Positions 1 through 6,956 of a stretch of DNA of 64,000 nt are shown piece after piece; the first letter of the stretch is position 1; every line of letters starts with the position of its first letter. The position numbers and the translations under genes are program-made. The notes below the pieces were generated by a model. That model ran no database searches and was not told the DNA's origin. It saw nothing but the letters and a program-made list of their open reading frames with translations. The stretch covers positions 1-64,000 of the forward strand of contig NZ_JANJYH010000009.1 of assembly GCF_024609245.1 (NCBI RefSeq). The letters are read 5' to 3'. Origin of the DNA: Haloarchaeobius sp. FL176 (GTDB lineage: Archaea; Halobacteriota; Halobacteria; Halobacteriales; Natrialbaceae).

Positions 1-22
1 TGCTGGCGACGTGGCGCCAGCA
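1..22. repeat. Perfect inverted repeat at window edge
   Basis: TGCTGGCG and CGCCAGCA flank a 6-base spacer, giving a perfect 8+6+8 stem-loop. Its role is unknown. It could be the terminator of a gene outside the window or part of a larger element cut by the window edge. Confidence 0.5.
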
Positions 23-185
23 GGGACGCAATCCATACGAAGAGCTTCGTCGAGTCGTCAGCAGCAATGATATGATCTCACGGGCTCACGCTGTGCCGGC
101 TGTCGAGACCTCGGGGTAAACACATACGATTGTCCTAAACCGAACGTTCACGACAGCGGAAACGGTACGTAATCTGTATCACCAT

Positions 186-1400
186 GTGATCTGGGTGGTC
201 AGCGGTGCAATCCTCGTTCAGTACACACTGAGGAAGCGGGCAGACGTCGCCGCCGGACAGGTGGCCGCATTGGTGGTTGGCATCGGGACCCCAATAGTCG
301 TACGGCGTCTGATGTCTGTCGGATTGCTTCCGCTGGTACTGCCCCTCACTGATGTGGCATTCGGCGTCTTCGCTGTCTGCTTGGCCGTCGCCGTGTTCCG
401 ATACCGAATGCTCGATCTCGCCGCTGTCGGCCGCCAAGAGTTCGTTGAGGGAATGGACGACCCGCTCGTATTCCAAAACGACGAGAACGAGATCGTCTAT
501 AGCAATCCGAGAGCACGGGAGGTGTTCGAGGTTGAGGCAAGATGGAGGGGAATGGACGAGAACAGCTTTTTTGCACCATATTACGACCGTATCGAGGCAG
601 CCAGTACCGATGAGGCGACACGAAATACCACGATCGAACTGGATAACACGGACAGATATTTCAACATCAAGAGGACCACAATTCGGACACCCGCCGGATA
701 CAACGGGGGCCAGGCAATCGCGTTTAGAGACGTTACAGAACTGGAAAAGACGAACCAACGACTTGATCAGTTCGCATCGATGGTATCACACGATCTGCGT
801 ACTCCATTAAATAACGCAGTAGTTCAAACGAATCGTTTCGCACGGGACCACTCCGACGAGCGTGTCGAGGCCCTCCAAGAAGCGCTGGATCGAATGGAAT
901 CGATGATCGACGATATGTTGCGGCTAGCCCGCGCTGGAGCGGAAATAGAAACTACTGAGGAGTGTTCTCTGGGCGAACTTGCCGAGGAAGTCTGGGGAAC
1001 CGTCGAGATGAGTGGCGCAGAACTGGACTGTCACGTTGAGGACACGACTATCGAAGCAGACCCTGTCCGGCTGTTCCAAGTGCTGGAGAACCTCTTTCGA
1101 AACGCACTCGATCACAACGACTCACCACTGACTGTGCGAGTCGGGATGCTCGACGAGCGTGGCGAGCTCGCTAGCGCCGACGAGTCCGTTGGCTTTTTTA
1201 TCGAAGACGACGGGCGTGGCATCCCCGAAGATCAACGGGACGTGATTTTGGAACACGGATACACCACGAACCGAGATGGAAGCGGATATGGACTCTCCAT
1301 CGTGCGACATATCGTCGACGCACACGACTGGGAGATTCAGGTTACCGACGGGACCGATGGTGGCACTCGATTCGAGATCTCCGGCATCGAAGCCAGATAA
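186..1400 (+). CDS. Sensor histidine kinase, 5'-truncated membrane part
   Basis: This is a two-component sensor kinase acting at the membrane. Residues 20-76 hold about two membrane helices like the end of the haloarchaeal N-terminal 7TM kinase module. A PAS-like segment follows (about 85-190). The dimerisation helix carries the phospho-acceptor His202 (SHDLRTPLNN), and the ATPase domain has ENLFRNALDHN, DDGRGIP and GSGYGLSIV. The GTG start at 186 is the first possible start after an in-frame stop at 117-119, so most of the expected sensor helices are missing. It is either a 5'-decayed kinase or a short-sensor variant. The catalytic part looks intact. No receiver gene lies directly beside it on the same strand. 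Confidence 0.75.
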   Translation: MIWVVSGAILVQYTLRKRADVAAGQVAALVVGIGTPIVVRRLMSVGLLPLVLPLTDVAFGVFAVCLAVAVFRYRMLDLAAVGRQEFVEGMDDPLVFQNDENEIVYSNPRAREVFEVEARWRGMDENSFFAPYYDRIEAASTDEATRNTTIELDNTDRYFNIKRTTIRTPAGYNGGQAIAFRDVTELEKTNQRLDQFASMVSHDLRTPLNNAVVQTNRFARDHSDERVEALQEALDRMESMIDDMLRLARAGAEIETTEECSLGELAEEVWGTVEMSGAELDCHVEDTTIEADPVRLFQVLENLFRNALDHNDSPLTVRVGMLDERGELASADESVGFFIEDDGRGIPEDQRDVILEHGYTTNRDGSGYGLSIVRHIVDAHDWEIQVTDGTDGGTRFEISGIEAR

Positions 1401-1502
1401 CCATCGCCGCTTTTCGTGGGGCCACCTGGCTGATCGGAAACAGTGGAGTTCGGCGCAGTCGTCCGGTACAGTAGTGTCACATCACCGACGAGCGAACGTC
1501 AT

Positions 1503-2348
1503 TCAGCGAACGGACGAAACTCGGTCGCTGTCCTGAAGAAGCGGTTCGAGCGTCTGTTTGTGACCCGTCGAAAGATCGAGTTCCTCAATCTTGGCTGTGC
1601 AATTTTTGTATCCTTTCATCTTCGTTGCAGCCTTCCCGTACGTCTCTGTTAGTGCGAACTGGTTTGATCGGAGAGTCAGATACGTTCGCGCTGTTGAATC
1701 TAACGCTGCTCGATTGAGCAACAGTTCCACCCGTGTTCTCATTTCGTCTTCTCCGACCGGCTTGTGGATATAGTCATCATAGTCCAGTTCATAGATATCG
1801 TTGTCAGGTTCGACACCACTAACGCACAACAGAAGTTGCTGTTCGTGCTCCGATCTGATTCGAGCTGCGACAGTATCGCCTGACATCCCCTCCAATTTTC
1901 GGTCGATGATGACGAGATCGGTGTCAGCAGTATATGCTTCGAGTGCCTCTGTACCGGTCAAGACGTACTGGGTAGGGTAACTCCCAGAGAAACAGTTTGC
2001 AAAGATATCTGCGACCATTTGTTCATCTTCAACGATCAGAACTGTTGCTGCCTCTTCTCCATAGTGCTGGTCCCACGCTTCTAACACCTCTATGGCAGGG
2101 ATAAGTGACCGTCCTTTGCTTGACAGTATGTACACCGTTCGACCACTCCCTTCAACTGTCTCCGTCGTCGTTAAAACATTCCGCTCACAGAGATCAGACA
2201 GACCATCCGACAGCATTTTTGATGAGATACTTCCAAGAGAGCTTTCAAGTTCCGAATATCCCGCTCTTTCCAATTCGTAGACAGTATAGATGATACTCGG
2301 ATACCACTTATAAGCAAATATTTCTGTTGAAACTTGTATCTGGCTCAT
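1503..2348 (-). CDS. HxlR-type winged helix fused to receiver and HalX domains
   Basis: This is a 281-residue DNA-binding response regulator. Residues 10-95 resemble an HxlR-family winged helix (KWYPSIIYTVYELERAGYSE onward, with the wing near 65-80). Residues 100-212 form a receiver domain with acidic pocket E107/D108, phospho-acceptor D149 (LVIIDRKLEGMSG) and K196. The C-terminus (about 215-260) matches the helical HalX domain. HalX receivers normally lack an attached HxlR domain, so the fusion links phosphorylation directly to DNA binding. It converges on the kinase at 186-1400, which could be its partner (inference from proximity only). Confidence 0.8.
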   Translation of the reverse strand: MSQIQVSTEIFAYKWYPSIIYTVYELERAGYSELESSLGSISSKMLSDGLSDLCERNVLTTTETVEGSGRTVYILSSKGRSLIPAIEVLEAWDQHYGEEAATVLIVEDEQMVADIFANCFSGSYPTQYVLTGTEALEAYTADTDLVIIDRKLEGMSGDTVAARIRSEHEQQLLLCVSGVEPDNDIYELDYDDYIHKPVGEDEMRTRVELLLNRAALDSTARTYLTLRSNQFALTETYGKAATKMKGYKNCTAKIEELDLSTGHKQTLEPLLQDSDRVSSVR

Positions 2349-2729
2349 TGCTATTTTGAATCCTCTAGTTAAGTCGATTACACGACTTATTGTGTCTACT
2401 GGTTAAGAATCTCGCGGTTTATCAGAAGCTCTCTGAATCAGACTACCACCAACCATCCTATTGTTCGACCACACAGTAACCGAAGACAGGATAATCAATC
2501 GGGTGAAACGAATCTCTCAATGAGAGTACCAGCTAAGTAGTTAATCGAGATTAGATCTCTGGGAAGCTATGTGGTATCCCCATCGTCTGCATTGAGGCGG
2601 CCAGTCTCAACTACTCAGTTAGCAGCCTACCGTCCCTCGTACTCCGGCACCTCGTCCATCGCCTACCGATCTTGGGTGTCACTCTTCGTGCCGTCTTCAT
2701 CAGCAGCCGTCTCGCCGTCCGCGGTATCT
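2349..2729. other. Intergenic region without recognisable gene
   Basis: This AT-richer stretch of about 380 bases lies between the divergent promoter side of the HxlR-receiver gene and a decayed reading frame. I see no supported coding region, repeat or RNA gene in it. Confidence 0.5.
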
Positions 2730-2854
2730 TCACTCATCCGAGTCGTCTTCGTCCTTGAAGTTGACCTTGAGGATTACTTGGCCATCGTACTTCGGGATAT
2801 CCTCAATCGACGCCCCTGCCCGTCGGCCTGCTCGTCCGCATCGTACTCACACAT
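2730..2854 (-). pseudogene. Frameshifted small acidic reading frame
   Basis: Reading leftward, an ATG at 2854 starts MCEYDADEQADGQ. After a one-base shift at a G-rich run near 2808-2816 the frame continues as GASIEDIPKYDGQVILKV and ends DEDDSDE at a stop at 2730-2732. The acidic composition is haloarchaeal and suggests a once-functional small protein. I do not recognise the family. It could also be chance in a region of low constraint. Confidence 0.3.
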
Positions 2855-2965
2855 ACGGCTTTGTTGCAACCCTTAGAAAGTAATATATTCTGCTTCGATT
2901 GCGGTCAATACAGGGGGATTACTGACCACCGCTGGCGGAATGGCACCGCCACGCTTTTTAGAATC

Positions 2966-3265
2966 ATGTCCAATTATCAACTGATGCCCTCCCACAAAGC
3001 GACAGCCGCCGCCCCAATAGCAACCGGGGTCCTCCTTGCCGGGACAGCTGCACGAGACGTCGCACAACACGGACTCGAACTCTGGACAGCACTGGCGCTC
3101 GCGGGTGGCCTCTCCGCGGTCGCGGTCGGTCTCGGGGTTCTGGCCGGTTTCAGTGGATTCAACGGCGACGACGATGCCAACGAAAACGACAACTGGACGA
3201 CAGTTGCGCTCGCCGGGCTTGCGCTGACGTGTGTCGCCGTCGGTGCTGGGATCGCACTGGCGTAG
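2966..3265 (+). CDS. Small hydrophobic membrane protein
   Basis: A 99-residue protein with three likely membrane helices (around residues 12-30, 33-58 and 75-98). An acidic loop, NGDDDANENDN, sits between the second and third. The ATG at 2966 is preceded by a TTTTTA stretch at 2955-2960, too close for a standard TATA box, so transcription probably starts upstream. An internal ATG at 2984 (MPSHKA) is an alternative start. The family is not recognised and no operon partner is apparent. Confidence 0.55.
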   Translation: MSNYQLMPSHKATAAAPIATGVLLAGTAARDVAQHGLELWTALALAGGLSAVAVGLGVLAGFSGFNGDDDANENDNWTTVALAGLALTCVAVGAGIALA

Positions 3266-3414
3266 ACGACAGCAACTGACCGGCACCTGCACTACATCCG
3301 ATAACCGCCCGGTTCACTCGCGGTCGTTGCGTAACCACTTTTTTGTTCTGCTGATATTCTCATAAGGTGATGAGTTCTGACCTGGTCCTGGTCAATCCAG
3401 TCGGAGGATGTTCG

Positions 3415-3437
3415 GTCAGTCAGTATAGGTGACTGAC
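3415..3437. repeat. Perfect inverted repeat GTCAGTCA-N7-TGACTGAC
   Basis: An 8+7+8 perfect inverted repeat lies at the 3' end of the small leftward ORF 3416-3523. It could form an RNA hairpin ending that transcript, or be a protein-binding site. Confidence 0.5.
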
Positions 3438-3523
3438 TGGATGAGGAAGCACAGACCAGTCAGGACGATCGTGGTGAGGTAGAGGAACAGCAGGCCAGGA
3501 CGGATCTCAATCGCTCTGGCCAA
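3416..3523 (-). CDS. Possible 35-residue membrane peptide
   Basis: A TTG-started frame (an in-frame TGA lies just upstream) encodes one hydrophobic helix with core LLFLYLTTIVLTGLCFLI and ends TYTD. The hydrophobic stretch bounded by charged residues looks selected, but there is no good start codon. It may be a remnant of a longer membrane protein. Its stop codon lies inside the inverted repeat at 3415-3437. Confidence 0.25.
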   Translation of the reverse strand: MARAIEIRPGLLFLYLTTIVLTGLCFLIQSVTYTD

Positions 3524-3660
3524 TCAATATGCGAACGTCTTACGAGCTGTCGGAAGATAATCCGACGGGAGTCCGGAGTTACCGTCATATTCGGCTTCTG
3601 ATTGTATGTTATTGATAGCTTGTCCTACACTCATAGAAAACTGACTTTTTGTCAGAGCAG

Positions 3661-3903
3661 TCAGGCATACGTTTGATACGCGATGAAGAGGGAAACGACA
3701 AGACATGCGACACCGAGTCCACGAATGAGCCACGTCCACTGGTCGGAGAACGATTCGTGGTTATCTGTGCCGTAGTCACCACGACGCCGACGGTTCGGCC
3801 CAACGAAGATAGATAGCTGAAGGGCCGCTCGTGGCGCAACGATTAGTGTGATGCCGAACAGCGCACCGAGGATGACCGCGAGCAGTTCGCGGACTCCAGG
3901 CAT
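3661..3903 (-). CDS. Small membrane protein coupled to HtpX
   Basis: An 80-residue protein with an N-terminal helix (about residues 7-26), a basic and polar loop containing GPNRRRRGDYGTDN, and a C-terminal helix (about 58-77). Its ATG directly follows the stop of the protease gene (TAG-ATG), so the two are almost certainly co-translated. The function is unknown. Context suggests an accessory to the membrane protease. Confidence 0.65.
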   Translation of the reverse strand: MPGVRELLAVILGALFGITLIVAPRAALQLSIFVGPNRRRRGDYGTDNHESFSDQWTWLIRGLGVACLVVSLFIAYQTYA

Positions 3904-4812
3904 CTACGATCGGAGCCGCTGGATGCGCTTCTCCATCGGGGGATGGGTGGAGACGATTTTCTGGAGGAACCCACGGTCTGGGCTGGAGATACAGAGTGCG
4001 CTCACCTGCTGGTCAACGTTCGGATCGCGGGAGCGCTGATTCCCCCGCCTGCGGCCGCCCCGGTTGGCTGTTCCACGGTCACGCTGGGCGCGCCGAGTCG
4101 ACTGTCGTGCCTGCTGGTTTCCGTGCTGGATCTTTTCGAGTGCGCGAGCCAGTGGCTCACCCTGCCCGATAACGCCCTTGGCGTCGGCGTCAGCGACGTA
4201 CTCGCGGTACCGGGAGATGGCGAGGACGAACAGCATCACGATGAACTGGACGATGTTCCCGACGACGATGGCGAGGAAGAAATCTGCGAAGTCGTTGTCG
4301 CCGGTCAACAGCACGATATACTGAGCGACGATAGCGACGATCGAGGCGATGCCCTGCCCGAGTTGCATCGTGATGACGTCGCGGTTATCGATATGCGCCA
4401 GCTCGTGGGCGATGACGCCGTTAAGCTCGTCACGGTCGAGCAACTGGATAAGTTCCTTCGAGATGACCACAGTCCCGTTGCCGCGGCGACCGACTGCGAA
4501 CGCATTCGGTACGCCCATACCGGCGATTTTCAACGACGGCTTCTTCATATCCTTCTCGCGGCAGACCCGCTCGACGAACTGGTGGATATGGGGGTACTGG
4601 CGTTCAGATAGATCTTCGGCACCGACGCTCCGTAGCGCGGCCCACTTCCCGATCTTGTACTGAGCGCCCACGAGAAGGATACTACCCACGATAGCGATAG
4701 GTAGAACACCCTGACCGAACGTGGCTACCGCTGCCGCCACAGCCACGAGGTAGAATCCAGCGAGAAGTGCACCGACGACTCCCATCCGTATTTTGAGTCC
4801 AAAATGTTGCAT
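3904..4812 (-). CDS. htpX: HtpX-family M48 membrane metalloprotease
   Basis: A zinc-dependent membrane protease of the HtpX type, with a role in membrane protein quality control inferred from the family. Two N-terminal helices (residues 9-31 and 35-52) precede the catalytic HELAH motif (136-140). The third ligand is probably E204 in RYREYVADADA, after two further helices (about 155-200). Residues 234-263 form a strongly arginine-rich insertion (STRRAQRDRG, NRGGRRRGNQRSRD), which is odd in an otherwise acidic halophilic protein. The length of 302 fits the family. A small membrane protein gene follows with no spacing. Confidence 0.9.
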   Translation of the reverse strand: MQHFGLKIRMGVVGALLAGFYLVAVAAAVATFGQGVLPIAIVGSILLVGAQYKIGKWAALRSVGAEDLSERQYPHIHQFVERVCREKDMKKPSLKIAGMGVPNAFAVGRRGNGTVVISKELIQLLDRDELNGVIAHELAHIDNRDVITMQLGQGIASIVAIVAQYIVLLTGDNDFADFFLAIVVGNIVQFIVMLFVLAISRYREYVADADAKGVIGQGEPLARALEKIQHGNQQARQSTRRAQRDRGTANRGGRRRGNQRSRDPNVDQQVSALCISSPDRGFLQKIVSTHPPMEKRIQRLRS

Positions 4813-4817
4813 GTGGA

Positions 4818-5036
4818 TTACGTAGCAGCGATGTTCTCGTTAGTACAACCGGCTTCGTCGGTGGCCGATCCACCAGTCTGGTTCGGTCTGCAGTGGACAT
4901 TTTTAGCACCGTTCGCCCTGTCGGAATCGGTGATGGTAACGGGGGGTACCTCCACGGCGAACTGTTCCGCTTCTGCTTGACCGACTCCGGCCGTCAGTTC
5001 TGTACTGGATCCGAGTGTCACGATGAATTCTTGCAT
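4818..5036 (-). CDS. Possible small protein, 72 residues
   Basis: A leftward ATG frame beginning MQEFIVTLGSSTELTAGVGQ lies just after the HalOD1-type gene. The first half alternates hydrophobic and acidic residues like a folded beta-rich halophilic domain. The second half contains three scattered cysteines and is less convincing. There is no family match from memory. It could be part of the TetR-controlled leftward unit or a non-coding frame. Confidence 0.35.
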   Translation of the reverse strand: MQEFIVTLGSSTELTAGVGQAEAEQFAVEVPPVTITDSDRANGAKNVHCRPNQTGGSATDEAGCTNENIAAT

Positions 5037-5046
5037 GTGTGCGTTG

Positions 5047-5373
5047 TTAGTCAACCGCGTTACGTCCACGATCAGCAAGACTGACCGAGAGCCGCCCATC
5101 ACTGTGGACCGAAACAACGCACTCCGAGACGGGGAACTTGACAACTCGTGTCGAGGGCGTCGGTGGTGCGTCGTCGCTCCCGAACAGCTGACTGAGCGCG
5201 AAGGCATGCGCCCGGTCGTATCGAGAAGCGACTGCCGAGCGGGCATCGCCGGTGACGGTCGAGACGGCATCGGTGACGGCCTCGTAGAGGGGTGTCTCAT
5301 CACCCCAGCGAGCGAGGTGGCGGCCGTGCGACGGTGCTGTCGATTCGTCAGCGAGTCGGGATTCATCGGTCAT
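5047..5373 (-). CDS. HalOD1-domain protein, TetR-controlled
   Basis: A 108-residue haloarchaeal protein. Residues about 22-60 (TPLYEAVTDAVSTVTGDA) and the closing strand VVSVHSDGRLSVS match the HalOD1 output domain, usually found alone or at the C-terminus of signalling proteins. A longer frame to 5433 exists, but its first codons are made of the operator palindrome at 5409-5426, so the ATG at 5373 (MTDES) is preferred. It is divergent from the zinc-ribbon protein and TetR genes and carries a mirror copy of the same operator. Confidence 0.65.
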   Translation of the reverse strand: MTDESRLADESTAPSHGRHLARWGDETPLYEAVTDAVSTVTGDARSAVASRYDRAHAFALSQLFGSDDAPPTPSTRVVKFPVSECVVSVHSDGRLSVSLADRGRNAVD

Positions 5374-5408
5374 GGCTTGTTGAGGCGCTTCGACTTGCGC
5401 TGTATTGC

Positions 5409-5426
5409 TTACTGAACGTTCGGTAA
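5409..5426. promoter_or_regulatory. Palindromic operator, left copy
   Basis: TTACTGAACGTTCGGTAA is an 18-base palindrome with one mismatched pair. Its reverse complement matches the operator at 5613-5629 in the opposite promoter. It lies between the TATA-like TTGATACTTA (leftward reading) and the start of the HalOD1 gene, a position typical for repression. Confidence 0.75.
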
Positions 5427-5612
5427 GTATCAACCTTTCGTCTCAGGCCAGCCACAGCGAGTGGAGTTGCTTCGTCCCGACGGCACTCTCAGCTGCATCT
5501 GGCTCTATACCCAGTATAGTCCCTAAAACCGTCTATTCGACCGGTTTCGAGTAGTAGTCGATATTCTTCCTCTCAGTACAGGAAGGCACGCGTCGGACGA
5601 AGAATTTATACC

Positions 5613-5629
5613 TACCGAACGTTCAGTTA
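5613..5629. promoter_or_regulatory. Palindromic operator, right copy, with TATA box
   Basis: TACCGAACGTTCAGTTA lies between TTTATA (5605-5610) and the ATG at 5635, so a bound dimer would cover the transcription start of a leaderless mRNA. The core ACCGAACGTTCAGT is the exact reverse complement of the core in the 5409-5426 copy. The TetR regulator encoded two genes downstream is the natural ligand. Confidence 0.75.
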
Positions 5630-5634
5630 GTGAT

Positions 5635-6087
5635 ATGGCACGGAACTCGCTCCGAAACAATCCGCTACTCGCTGGCCTCTTGGGCACGGTGGTCACCGGA
5701 CTCGGCCACCTATATCTCCGGCGTTGGCTCAGAGCCATCGGATGGCTGGGTGTTACTGTCGTCGCTTCCGTACTGTTCATCCCTGAATCGATGGGATCCG
5801 GTATCAGTTCGGGGACGTTCAGTGACTTTCTTTCCATCCTTCCCATCGTTCTCATCAGTGCCGCCAGCGCTCTCGATGCGTATCTCATCGCGAAGAGCAG
5901 ATTGCAGACTGACGGAGACGGACCTACCGATACTGTCGGGGCAACAGGAGCCGATGAATCTCCAACCTGCCCTGCCTGTGGAAAGCCCTTCGACCCTGAG
6001 CTCGGATTCTGTCACTGGTGTACGACCGAGTTCGAAGTCGTGGAGGGCACCGAACTGGCGGAAATCGACGAGAACCACTCGAACTGA
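5635..6087 (+). CDS. Membrane protein with C-terminal zinc ribbon
   Basis: A 150-residue protein. An N-terminal hydrophobic part has three likely helices (about 12-28, 33-50 and 63-85; LLAGLLGTVVTGLGHLYLRR is TM2-domain-like). The C-terminal zinc ribbon has CPACGKPF and CHWC, i.e. CxxC-N11-CxxC. Expression should be leaderless, with TTTATA 25 bases upstream and a palindromic operator in between. The stop is followed after two bases by the TetR gene, so the protein is part of an autoregulated module. Its role in that module is unknown; a membrane stress or lipid function is only a guess. Confidence 0.75.
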   Translation: MARNSLRNNPLLAGLLGTVVTGLGHLYLRRWLRAIGWLGVTVVASVLFIPESMGSGISSGTFSDFLSILPIVLISAASALDAYLIAKSRLQTDGDGPTDTVGATGADESPTCPACGKPFDPELGFCHWCTTEFEVVEGTELAEIDENHSN

Positions 6088-6089
6088 CG

Positions 6090-6698
6090 ATGACTACCGA
6101 CTCACCCGAAAAGACCTGGAGCACCGCTAAAGAAGAGATTATGGAGGCCACCTATCGAGCACTGCTCGAACACGGCTACGCCGATCTGTCGATCTCCCGA
6201 ATCGCCGACGAGCTCGACAAATCGAAAGCCGCCATCTACTACCACTACGACACGAAAGACGACCTTCTGGCTGCGTTCCTGGAGTTCGCTGTCGATAGAT
6301 TCGAAGAGACGATCGATACAGAGACGGGCGACGAACCATCTGAAGACCTTGCGCATGTCACCGAGAAGCTCCTCCCGCTTCAGCCCGACGCAGAACAACG
6401 GCAACTCCGGGAGGTACTAGTCGGGCTCCGGTCCCAGGCCGTGACGAACGAGGTATTTCGCGAGCAATTCACGCAGATCGACGAGCGACTGGCAACCACC
6501 ATCCGAGGCATCGTCGAACGCGGCATCGACGATGGCACTTTCCGTGACGTCGACCCCTCGCGGGTTGCGGAACATATCTTGGCGACAGTCAACGGCGCGA
6601 TGTACGGTCGCGCGACGACAGACCGCGAAAGCGCCACAGCCGCAGCACGCGTCTCGCTCGCCTCGTACATCGACTCGGAACTGAGGGGGCGCTCGTGA
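6090..6698 (+). CDS. TetR/AcrR-family repressor
   Basis: A 202-residue TetR regulator. The N-terminal helix-turn-helix (residues about 13-60) includes ALLEHGYADLSISRIADELD and the hallmark KAAIYYHYDTKDDLLAAF. The C-terminal ligand/dimer domain has the usual length. The ATG at 6090 (MTTDS) is preferred over the longer GTG-type frame because it sits two bases after the upstream stop. The paired palindromes at 5409 and 5613 are its probable operators, making it autoregulatory. The MATE exporter 260 bases downstream is a possible target, but its own upstream region lacks the palindrome. Confidence 0.88.
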   Translation: MTTDSPEKTWSTAKEEIMEATYRALLEHGYADLSISRIADELDKSKAAIYYHYDTKDDLLAAFLEFAVDRFEETIDTETGDEPSEDLAHVTEKLLPLQPDAEQRQLREVLVGLRSQAVTNEVFREQFTQIDERLATTIRGIVERGIDDGTFRDVDPSRVAEHILATVNGAMYGRATTDRESATAAARVSLASYIDSELRGRS

Positions 6699-6956
6699 GG
6701 AGGCGTGTCAACTCTGGTTCGCGTTTCGGCCGTGGCCTATCTGGGCTATCGGCACGCGAACCTGACCAGCCAGGTACGTACTGTCTGTCGAATCATCGAC
6801 GAAGATACACCTCTGTGTCCCAGTCACCCTCGTCGAAGTCACAGCCGTCTCGGCGTTGCTCACCAGCAATCAGTCCTCTAATCGAATCTACACCACAATG
6901 ATAGGAAACAGCGAACGACATCTGACCGTCGACAAGCAACCGGGGGTCGGCCGTTA

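Noticed and set aside
5374-5433. Longer start of the HalOD1 gene at 5433
   Set aside because: The extra codons are the TetR-type operator itself, so this part is promoter rather than coding sequence.
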